NCBI GenBank assembly: GCA_019661745.1
Contig: JAIFTM010000004.1
Coordinates: 1 to 16,275, forward strand
Direction of reading: 5' to 3'
Origin: Mollicutes bacterium PWAP
GTDB taxonomy: Bacteria > Bacillota_I > Bacilli_A > Mycoplasmatales > Metamycoplasmataceae
DNA: 16,275 nucleotides
Below, piece after piece: positions 8,599 through 16,275 of this stretch. Both the position numbers and the translations under genes were made by a program. The notes below the pieces were generated by a model. It ran no database searches. It saw only the letters and a program-made list of their open reading frames with translations, and was not told where the DNA came from. How positions within the stretch are numbered: position 1 is the stretch's first letter; every line of letters begins with the position of its first letter.

Positions 8599-10721
8599 TG
8601 AATTTTAGTTAATGATGGGTGATTTTTAGCAAATGTTTTAATTCCAAAGTTTTTTTTATCAAATTTAATAGTTACCTTTTGTCCAACAACAGAAAGTACT
8701 TCTCCTTCACCAAAAACCAATGACTTTACTCTATTTCCTATAGATAAATGATTTTTAATACTTAAATTAATTTCGCTTGTATAAGTGTTAGAACCGGAAA
8801 AAACATTTGTAGTTTCAATTTTCATTTCTTTAACAAATCTACTAGGTTCATATTTTAACTTGTCTTGATCATATACGTGCCCAACAGAAAGAAATAATCC
8901 TTTTTTGGCTCTAGTTATAGCAACATAAGCAAGTCTTCTTTCTTCTTCTAATGCCTCGAGAGAATCTTCTCTTGAAGTTAAAGCCCTTTTAGAAGGGAAT
9001 TGTTCTTCACTGAAACCAAGAACAAAAACATAATCGAATTCTAAACCTTTTGAAGAATGGACAGTCATAAGATTAAGATGATTAGGTGTATTGCCATTTT
9101 CTTTATCAGAAAGAGAAATTAGAGCTTGTTCTTCTAATCATTTATCAATATCATTATCATTATTTAATAAAAATTCATCTATAGAAGAACAATAAGAATT
9201 AATATTATCAATTTTATCTGGATTTGGTTTAATATATTCATAGTAACCATTTTTAGAAATAAAATGAATAAGAACTTTACCAAAATCATTTGTTTTAGAT
9301 AGTTTTATGGCTGAGTTTGTTGCTTTAATAAATTTAAGCAAGTGACCAGAAATAGTTTTACTAAGAAAAGTGGTAATTTTAGATCAATTATTCATCAATT
9401 CACAAATAATATTATTTTGTGTATTTATAACTGAAGAAATTTTATTTATAGTAGAAGAACCTATTTTTTTACTTGGTTTATTAATAACTCTAACAAATGA
9501 ATTTCAATCACCATTAATAATAATTTTTGAAAGAGAATAAGCATCTTGTATTTCTTCTCTATCAAAAAACTTATTAGAACCGAATGAGTTATAACTTATA
9601 AGAGCTTCTTTTAAAAAAGATTCTAGCTTAATTGCGTGAAATTGACTCCTATATAAAACAACAATATCTTTGAGTTGAACTTTATTTGCTTTTAGTTGAT
9701 TAATTTGATCAACAATTCACTTAGCCTCTGCGACCTGTGAAGGGTTTTCAAAAACTACAATTTTACCTTTTTCAAGACTTACAGATTCAATTTTTAATGG
9801 GACAGGTCTTTTTTTATTATTTTTAATTAAAAGATTTGCAACCTTGACAATTTGTTGGTCAGAACGATAATTTTTAACTAATTTAACAATTTTAGGTTTA
9901 AAATCTTTTAAATAGTTTTTAAATATAAGGGGGTCTGCATTCCTTCACGTATAAATTGTTTGGTCTGGATCTCCAACAACAATTAAATCAACATTTTTTC
10001 CAGATAAAAGTTTTAACAATTTATATTGAATGATAGAAGTATCTTGAAACTCATCTACTAAAATTTTTTTATATTTTTTTTCTCACTTAATTTGAAGTTT
10101 TTTATTATCATTAATTAAATTAAAAGCCTCAATAATTAAATCATCAAAATCCAGGTATTTAAATTTTTCATTTATATTAGAATATTCAAAGTAAATTTTT
10201 CAAAATAATTCATTAGATTCACTTATATTGAGGGGGACTTCTTTAGATGGTTTTATTCCTGAAAGTTTTCAGTTAGAAATTTTTGAAAGCGCAGAACTAT
10301 ATGTAATCATAGAATTTGTGATTTCCATATCTAACTCATTAGAAATTATTTTATAAACTTTTTTTAATGTAGACCTTTGTTCAGAAGGTATAGATATATG
10401 AATTTTATCAAACTTAAATAGTGATATTTCTTCTTTTAAGATTGATAATGCCAAAGAATGAAAAGTTTTTATCTGAATATCAAACTTTTTGATATTAATC
10501 ATTTTTGAAATACGAGAAGACATTTCTTTTGCGGCTTTATTTGTAAAAGTTAATCCTAAAATATCTTTAGGATTAACACCTAATTCATTTATTAAATATC
10601 AATATTTTGTTGAAATAACGGTTGTTTTACCACTACCTGGTCCAGCAATTATTGAAAGGTGAGTTTTATTTTCTTTAACAGCATCTAACTGCTCTTTATT
10701 TAATATTTCTAATTGATTCAT
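8586..10721 (-). CDS. pcrA: ATP-dependent DNA helicase of the UvrD/PcrA/Rep family
   Basis: Superfamily 1A 3'-5' helicase used in repair and in clearing replication and transcription conflicts. It has 711 residues, typical of PcrA. Motifs in order: Walker A GPGSGKTT (about 27-34), Ia LTFTNKAAKEM, II DEFQDTS (about 223-229), III GDPDQTIYTWR, V TVHSSKGLEFD (about 553-563) and VI RRLAYVAITRAK (about 595-606). The C-terminus (about 640-705) has the small Tudor-like domain of PcrA, with GEGEVLSVVGQKVTIKFD. Several UGA codons are Trp. The ATG at 10721 shares one base with the upstream stop (TAATG), pointing to translational coupling; an ATG four codons upstream (10733) is possible. Its last 13 nt overlap the start of the next gene. 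uvrD would be an equally fair name. Confidence 0.96.
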
Positions 10722-11416
10722 TATTCCATCCATTCTATTTTTTCTCTTTTTACAATTTTTGTTGGTATTTTTTTAAATTTGGGTTCATCTTCCATGAGTT
10801 GATATTTTTCTCAAACAGTTTCTGTTTTACTTAATTTATCAATAAATGAACTTTTTTCTCTTTTAATTCCAACTGAAATACCCGAAATTAGTTGGATAAA
10901 AATAATTAAACCACTAAATGTTGTAATTATAGAAATTCTAACATTTTGTCAAGTAGTAAAATTAATAGAATCTCTATTTGTTGAAATAAATTTTATAAAA
11001 AATCTTGGATTGTACATCAAAATAATAAACAAAAACATTAAAAATGACCAAGATAATCCGAAAAAAATTTCTCTATAAATTTGAGATTTGAAAATTTGAA
11101 TTCTTTTTTTATTTTTTAAATAATGAATTTTTATTCTACAAATAAACATACCTATAGTTCTACCATTTGTAAAAAAAGGTAATAAAATAAATAAGGAAAA
11201 TGTTTGAATAATATTAATTATAAGTCAAGTTATGTATTTTCATGTAGAATCAAAAGTTCATGAAGTGTATGGATGATTGTAACCTATTTCAATTTTATTA
11301 TGTGATAAGAATGCAAAACTTGTGCCAATTAAAATTAAACCAAAAATAAATACATCTAAGACCCTAGACAAAAATCTAATTCAAAAACCAGCTTTTTTAT
11401 AAATTTTTTTTTTCAT
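10721..11416 (-). CDS. RDD family membrane protein
   Basis: A 231-residue integral membrane protein. The N-terminus (KKAGFWIRFLSRVLDVFIF, about residues 7-25) has the Arg and Asp pair at the start of the first membrane segment that defines RDD proteins, and NGRTIGM (about 84-90) is the second conserved family patch. Four hydrophobic segments can be seen (about 20-38, 58-83, 118-140 and 162-183), followed by a charged cytoplasmic tail of about 45 residues rich in Lys and Glu and ending EKIEWME. Some RDD proteins are linked to ion exchange, but most have no assigned role. The ATG at 11416 lies 3 nt after the upstream stop with no clear Shine-Dalgarno sequence, so reinitiation is likely. Its stop overlaps the pcrA start by one base. 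Family call is fairly firm; function is unknown. Confidence 0.85.
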
Positions 11417-11419
11417 TTA

Positions 11420-12355
11420 TTAAAAAATTTTATTTAGTTTTTTAAAATTTGTTAATGAAGTCATTTTAATCATGGCTTTTGATTCTTTTGTACCCAACAT
11501 TAAATATTTATTTGTATTGAAAAAAATTTTATTTTCTTTAACAAAACGAGAATAAGTTTTTTCAACAAGTTTAATTAGTTTTACTTTTTTAGTAGTTGAG
11601 GCCCTAAGTCATACAAAAGTAGCAAAAACAAAAACTTTTTGATAAATTAATTCATTTGAAAAATCAAGCTCATCATCAATAGATATTTTTAAAAGATCGT
11701 CTATTTCTTTTATTTGTCTCATTGGGTTTCCAGTCCTTAATTTAGTATTTAATTTAAGAAGTATATCATTTATGTTTACATAGCTTTTAGCAAGAATCAT
11801 TGATTGTAGAGATTCTCAAGTAGAAAATTCAGTGTTAATTAAACTACCCTTTCTATGTTTTAAATTTTTAAGAATTTTTGTTGAAATAATTTTATTAGAA
11901 AGAATTGGAGTTGCTTTGGCAACGGGCATTTTATTTTCAGATAAATTAAAAATTATTTTTTCAATCATTCTGTTTTTATATTTTTGTTTAAAGGGAGATT
12001 TAATTTCTACTCCAAATTCAATAATATCTGTTTTGTATAATCTAATTAGTTTATTTAAGGTTTGGGTGTAATTTTTTTTAATTTGAAAGTTTCCCTCTAA
12101 ATAGTTAATGTAATCACGTTTGGAAATTTTCGAAACTCTTTTTATTATGTTTGTTTTATTTAAAACTTTATTACTTACATAAATGGTAATTTTTGGAATT
12201 TTATTTGATGCTTCCATAATTGTTTTAGCTAGATCTGCATTTGGTTTTTGAACATATAAAATAATTTCACAACCTTTATAATCTTGTGACTGCAATTGAG
12301 GTATAACTTTTTTATAATTTTCATTATTAATTTTTACTACTAGTGATAATTTCAT
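11420..12355 (-). CDS. GT2-like glycosyltransferase-fold protein, probably lacking the DXD site
   Basis: A 311-residue protein with no signal peptide or membrane segment. The first 100 residues follow the GT-A (glycosyltransferase family 2) pattern: strand KLSLVVKIN, helix, the QSQDYKGCEIILYV segment that matches the usual NQTYKNIEIILVD, then an ISKRDYINYLEGNF segment (about 77-90) where active enzymes have GDYIxFLDsDD. Here the Asp residues are replaced (LEGN), so metal and sugar-nucleotide binding may be lost. The rest, about 110-311, is Lys-rich, apparently helical and unassigned. Two UGA codons in the second half are Trp. The start at 12355 is 2 nt after the asnS stop, with GGAGA 7 nt upstream inside asnS. 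The N-terminal resemblance is by eye only; it could also be a non-enzymatic conserved protein. Confidence 0.7.
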
Positions 12356-12357
12356 AA

Positions 12358-13680
12358 TTACATCTCCATATTTTTTGGTGTTCTGGGATAAGGGATAACA
12401 TCTCTAATGTTTTTCATTCCAGTAACATACATTATAAGTCTTTCAAATCCAAGCCCATAACCAGAAGAAACTCCGTGTCCATTTTCTCTAAGTTTAACAT
12501 ATCAATCAATTGAATTTTTGTCTACTCCAACTTCATCAATTCTTTTTTTAATTTTATTAATATTATCTTCACGTTGACTACCACCAATTAATTCTCCGAT
12601 TCCGGGAGCTAATATATCAAAAGCAGCAACTGTTTTTTCATCTTTGTTTAATTTCATATAAAAAGATTTTATTTCTTGAGGATAATCCACCAACGCAACA
12701 GGTCCTTTAAATATTTTTTCAGCAAGAAAGTTTTCATGTTCGGTACTCAAATCAGTACCAAACTTAATATCTTGAATCTCAAAATTATCTTTATTTTTTA
12801 TTAATATTTCAATGGCTTTTGAATATGTAATTTCTTGAATACCATTTTCAAGGAATAAATTAAGTTTTTCAAATAAACCTTCATTAACATCATTAAGATA
12901 ATCCATATCTTCTTTATTATTTTCTAAAACAAATTTTATTGAATAATTCAACATTTCAAAAGCAATTTTGATTGATTCTTTATAATTTGTAAATTCCATT
13001 TCTGTTTCTAACATTCAAAATTCCGAAGCATGTTTTGTAGTGTGGGAATTTTCTGCTCTAAAAGTAGGACCAAAAGTATAAACATCACCAAGACCACTTG
13101 CATATGTTTCTGCATGTAATTGTCCACTGACAGTTAGAGAGGCCTTTTTATTAAAAAAGTTTGATTTTTGGTTTGTTGTAACTTCAAAAGTTTCTCCAGC
13201 ACCTTCACTATCAACTCCCGTTAAAATTGGGGTATGAACGTGAATAAATTTATTTTTATAGAAAAAATTATGAAGAGAGTAAGAAAGAGAACTCCTTATC
13301 CTCATAACAGCACCTAAAAGATTTGTTCTGTGCCTATATTGGGGTATTTTCCTTAAAGTATCCAATGTTATTTCTTTCTTTTGTATGGGATAATTTTCTA
13401 TAGCGATAGAATTAATGTTTATTTCTAAAAGAATAATTTCAAATGGTTGTTTTCCGTTTGGGGTTTTGATTAATTTGCCTTTGAAAGTTGCGCTACTGCC
13501 TGTAGTAATTTTTTCTACAAGTTCAACAAAAAGTCCTTTAGCAATAATTTGAATATTTTTAACAATTGAACCATCATTAATTTCAATAAATTTTATTTTT
13601 TTATTACCTCTAATAGACTTTACTCAACCCTTTATTTCAACGTTTTTTTCTTTTGTTTTTAACAACTCTTTATAAAACAT
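12358..13680 (-). CDS. asnS: Asparaginyl-tRNA synthetase
   Basis: Class IIb synthetase that charges tRNA-Asn. It has 440 residues, normal length. The N-terminal OB-fold (about 1-100, with KNVEIKGWVKSIR) binds the anticodon; the catalytic core has YRHRTNLL, the [16 protein letters not shown] segment, motif 2 [15 protein letters not shown] (about 207-221) and motif 3 GYGLGFERL (Arg about 414). AsnRS rather than AspRS is supported by the [10 protein letters not shown] stretch and the short length, since bacterial AspRS is larger. A UGA Trp follows ASEF. The ATG at 13680 immediately follows the dnaN TAA (TAAATG), and AGGAGG at 13690-13695, inside dnaN, has a 9-nt spacing, fixing the start. The next gene starts 2 nt after its stop. 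Confidence 0.96.
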
Positions 13681-14781
13681 TTATTCACTCCTCCTAATCG
13701 GCATAATAATGTGCTTAATTTTTTTATCAATTGACTCAACTATTACTGGATCATGCTCAGAACCAAAACCTAATTTGAAATTTTTATCCATGGAAGAAAT
13801 AATATCACTTAAGTAATTTCCATTAACAGTTACTACCCTTTTGTCACCATCATAATTAGAATTTATTTCTCTTGTGAGTTTACCAATACCCTTTGCAATT
13901 GTTTCGAATTTTATTTTTTGTTTTTTAAATTCAATATCTAAAGAAGAATATTTTTCGTTTTTTAGTAAAGTTGATTTGATAGCCGGTAAAAATTCATTTT
14001 TATTAATTTCTATTTCTTCAACACCAGAAATAGATCTTGCTTTTGATACGTCTGGAAAAATACCATCAATTAAAGAAATCAAGGTTTCTGAGTTTTCTTC
14101 GAATATATGTATTTTTTGTTCATCAAAATATAGTAGACTTTTTCCATTGGGATTAATAAATGCATTTTTAAGTTTTTTAGGAAAAGATGTTACATTAATA
14201 TTTATTTCCTTATTTTCTATATTTTGAAATGCAAAGCTTAATTTACTTTTGTTTGTTGAGGACATTGACAATTCACCATTTAGCAAAACAATATTTACTC
14301 CCTTAAATATTGTTTTTTCTTTTGAGTTGTTTTCGGGAACAACACTCAATTGAACATTATTTAATAATTTAATGAACTCTTTATTGTCTACTTCTAATTT
14401 ATCGCCAATCTTTTCTATAAATATATTTGGATAACTTTCATTTTCTGTTTCAATTTGCATTTCTGTTTCAAAATCTAAACTCTTTATTTTTAATGTTTTA
14501 TTTTCAATAAATATTTCAACTTCACCATTATGTCTTTTTATTAAATCGTAAAATAAGTAGAAGTTCATCAATATTTCTCCTTCTTCTATAATTGAACTCT
14601 TATCAACTTCCATTTTTATTTTTCTAGCTATTGTTCCGTCGTAACCTTCCATTTTTATCGTTGATTTATATATTGTCATTTTCATGTTTTTTAGTATTTG
14701 ATATGGTGTTAATGAGTCAATTGAAACAGATATTTGTTCCAACATCTTATTCATTTTGTTTATTTCAATTTTAATTCTCAT
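13681..14781 (-). CDS. dnaN: DNA polymerase III beta subunit (sliding clamp)
   Basis: Ring-forming processivity clamp for the replicative polymerase. The 366-residue length fits the family and allows the usual three clamp domains (about 1-120, 121-245 and 246-366). Recognisable parts are the N-terminal MRIKIEINKMNKMLEQI, SYPNIF at the first domain junction, IDGIFPDVSKA in the third-domain region, and the typical C-terminal ending HIIMPIRR. Sequence identity to well-known clamps is modest, as usual for mycoplasmas, but its place right after dnaA supports the call. AAGGAAG with a 4-nt spacing precedes the ATG at 14781. No UGA codons occur in this gene. Its last codons contain the Shine-Dalgarno of asnS and its TAA abuts the asnS ATG. 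Confidence 0.95.
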   Translation of the reverse strand: MRIKIEINKMNKMLEQISVSIDSLTPYQILKNMKMTIYKSTIKMEGYDGTIARKIKMEVDKSSIIEEGEILMNFYLFYDLIKRHNGEVEIFIENKTLKIKSLDFETEMQIETENESYPNIFIEKIGDKLEVDNKEFIKLLNNVQLSVVPENNSKEKTIFKGVNIVLLNGELSMSSTNKSKLSFAFQNIENKEININVTSFPKKLKNAFINPNGKSLLYFDEQKIHIFEENSETLISLIDGIFPDVSKARSISGVEEIEINKNEFLPAIKSTLLKNEKYSSLDIEFKKQKIKFETIAKGIGKLTREINSNYDGDKRVVTVNGNYLSDIISSMDKNFKLGFGSEHDPVIVESIDKKIKHIIMPIRRSE

Positions 14782-14884
14782 TTTTCTTCCTTGTAAGTTT
14801 GTTTTTTTGTTTAGTAATTATTATTATGTTTGTTTATAAGTCTAATAACCTTAATTTTTGTTGTTTTTTAATGTTTTTAATTGT
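14782..14884. other. dnaA-dnaN intergenic region, AT-rich
   Basis: The largest gap between genes (103 bp), strongly AT-rich. It holds the dnaN Shine-Dalgarno and several TATAAT-like stretches. In many bacteria this gap carries DnaA boxes; here I find only one weak match, TTATAAACA on the minus strand at 14831-14839 (7 of 9 bases to TTATCCACA). No hairpin terminator is seen, so dnaN may be read from dnaA. Confidence 0.5.
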
Positions 14885-16195
14885 TTAAATCTTTCTTAAT
14901 AACTTTTCTATTTCTTTTATTGCCAATCTTAGAGATTCATCATTTTTAATTTCTTTTTTTATTTTTTCTACACCATGTTTAACTGTAGTGTGATCTTTAC
15001 CTTTTAAGTAATTTCCAATTTTATTATAAGATGTATTCATGTGTTTATATAAAAGATACATTAAAATATGTCTTGCTTGAACAACTGCTTTTAAACGTAT
15101 TTTCCCAAAAATATCTTTTTCAGATATTTTTGTGTATTTTGAAACACTACTTGCTATTTGTTTGTTTGTTAGTTTTACATCTTTTATATCTATATCTTTA
15201 AAAACTTTTTCAAGAATTTCAGATGTTATTTTATTTTCAACACCAACAAATGCACTAGCAATAAAATCTATTCTTCTTAATGCCCCCGTCAATCTCCTTG
15301 TATTTCCATAAAAATTACGACCCATAAATTCATAACCACTTTTCTCTCAAATAAAATTTGAATCACTCCACTTAACAAATCCGCATACTTCTTTTTGATT
15401 TAAAGGGTTTATTTTTGTTGTAATACCACCTTGAAATCTAGTTATTAATCTATCTTCAAATCCAGAAAGAGCTTCGGGCGTCTTATCTGCAGTCAAAATG
15501 ATTTGTTTACTTGCTACTATAAATCTTTCAACAACATCAAATAAAACTTTTAATACTTTGTTCTTTCCTGATAAGTTTTGAATGTCATCTAATATGAATG
15601 CATCATATTTATCAAAAGACTCTATAAATTCATTAGATTTATGTCCTCCTGATTTCAAGGCTTTTATTGATTTACTTGAAAAATCAAAACTACTCATATA
15701 AATTGTGGATTTGCCTCTTAAAATAAAGTTATTTCCCATAGCTTGAACCGCATGACTTTTACCAACTCCACTTTCCCCATAAACAAAAATAGGAGAAATT
15801 AAACCAAATTTTTCAATAATTTTTTGTGCAATTTCATAAACTTCTTTATTTGATTGTGTTTTATAATAATTTTCAAATGAAGAGTTTGGTACCAAGCCCA
15901 TTGTATTTATTGTTAAAGCTTTTTCGCTATTTTTTAAATTATTATTTTCTTTTAAATTATCGAAATTTCCAAATTTAATATTTGCATCATCTCCAGCAAT
16001 CTTTTTATAAACAAAATCTAATTCATTTTCTAAAGATTTCAATATAGGTAAAAAATCATTTGCTATATTAATATATAAAGTTTTGTTTATTACTTTTATA
16101 TTTGAACCCCTAAAAATACTTATTGTTAAAGCATCTATTTTTTTTTCGCTTAATCCTTTTTCTATTTTTTCCAATAAAGTCTTTTCTTTTATCAT
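14885..16195 (-). CDS. dnaA: Chromosomal replication initiator protein DnaA
   Basis: AAA+ ATPase that binds DnaA boxes and melts the origin. It has 436 residues, slightly short like other mycoplasma DnaAs. Domain I is about 1-85; a short Asn/Lys-rich linker (about 80-105) is domain II; domain III has Walker A GESGVGKS (140-147), Walker B ILDD (201-204), sensor 1 TAD (235-237) and the arginine-finger motif DRLITRFQGG (R253); domain IV has the DNA-binding signature KDHTTVKHG (about 400-408). An in-frame UGA at about residue 283 is Trp. The ATG at 16195 has no Shine-Dalgarno; a TAAAAT lies exactly 6 nt upstream, suggesting a leaderless start like the other first genes. Together with dnaN it places the window at the presumed origin. 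Confidence 0.97.
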
Positions 16196-16275
16196 ATAAA
16201 TATTTTAAACTATACTAATTAGGTATTATTTTATATATTGTAAATTAATCTAGAAATTGTGCCAATTTGACCGTG
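16196..16275. other. Upstream region of dnaA, edge of the presumed oriC
   Basis: Eighty AT-rich bases to the window edge. They hold candidate dnaA promoter elements on the minus strand (TAAAAT at 16202-16207, TATAGT at 16209-16214) and a perfect 8-bp palindrome CTAATTAG at 16215-16222. No good DnaA box is visible in this piece. Calling it oriC-adjacent rests on gene order, not on motifs. Confidence 0.45.
16202..16207 (-). promoter_or_regulatory. Candidate -10 box for dnaA
   Basis: Minus-strand TAAAAT, 6 nt (ATTTAT), then the dnaA ATG, the same spacing as at trmB, DUF402, serS and HAD but with one mismatch to TATAAT. A competing box is TATAGT at 16209-16214, which would give a leader of about 7 nt. 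Confidence 0.4.

Noticed and set aside
12502..13365. asnS appears as two adjacent reading frames, suggesting a split gene or frameshift
   Set aside because: The two pieces are in the same frame and are separated only by a UGA that is Trp here. The same explanation joins the pieces of dnaA, pcrA, proS, pepF, serS and the membrane-anchored gene.
13874..14227. Plus-strand 117-codon open frame opposite dnaN
   Set aside because: dnaN covers this stretch without interruption and the antisense product has no recognisable domain or start signals.
14831..14839. TTATAAACA as a functional DnaA box
   Set aside because: Only 7 of 9 bases match, it is isolated, and such matches are expected by chance in AT-rich DNA, so it is mentioned but not annotated as a site.

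Overview
The window looks like the dnaA end of a very AT-rich mycoplasma (Mollicutes) chromosome. The genes for TrmB, oligoendopeptidase F, SerRS, ProRS, PcrA, AsnRS and DnaA stay open only if UGA is read as Trp. Read with the standard code, each breaks at in-frame UGA codons, many of which fall where the family has a conserved Trp (thioredoxin WCGPC, the TrmB SDPWP block). UGG is also used. The archaeal/eukaryotic-type ProRS, the tRNAs with encoded CCA, the tight packing and the absence of any long non-coding stretch fit this. I cannot name the species; a Mycoplasma sensu lato of the hominis or synoviae type is only a guess.

Layout from right to left, which is the direction of transcription. 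The right edge (16196-16275) is the AT-rich region upstream of dnaA, probably the border of oriC. From there a nearly gap-free string runs on the minus strand: dnaA, dnaN, asnS, a glycosyltransferase-like gene, an RDD membrane protein, pcrA, a membrane-anchored protein of unknown function, proS and trxA. Apart from a 103-bp gap between dnaA and dnaN, neighbours overlap or are at most 8 nt apart. The string ends at a strong hairpin terminator overlapping the trxA stop codon. Next come a Cof-type HAD phosphatase with its own promoter, a tRNA-Cys/tRNA-Arg pair with a terminator, then serS and pepF. At the left edge pepF converges on a plus-strand DUF402 gene (a bidirectional hairpin lies between the two stops). 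The DUF402 gene diverges from trmB, which runs off the left end. It is the only plus-strand gene; all others run away from the presumed origin, as leading-strand genes would.

Functionally this is a housekeeping block: replication initiation and clamp (DnaA, DnaN), repair helicase (PcrA), tRNA charging and modification (AsnRS, ProRS, SerRS, TrmB, two tRNAs), thioredoxin and peptide degradation.

Two things stand out. First, genes that begin a transcription unit (trmB, DUF402, serS, HAD and possibly dnaA) have a -10 box exactly 6 nt before their ATG and no Shine-Dalgarno sequence, which predicts leaderless mRNAs, whereas several genes inside the strings carry good Shine-Dalgarno sites. Second, the unknown membrane-anchored protein between pcrA and proS has a layout reminiscent of a heavily degenerated GGDEF-EAL tandem. 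That is unexpected in a mycoplasma and is only a hypothesis here.
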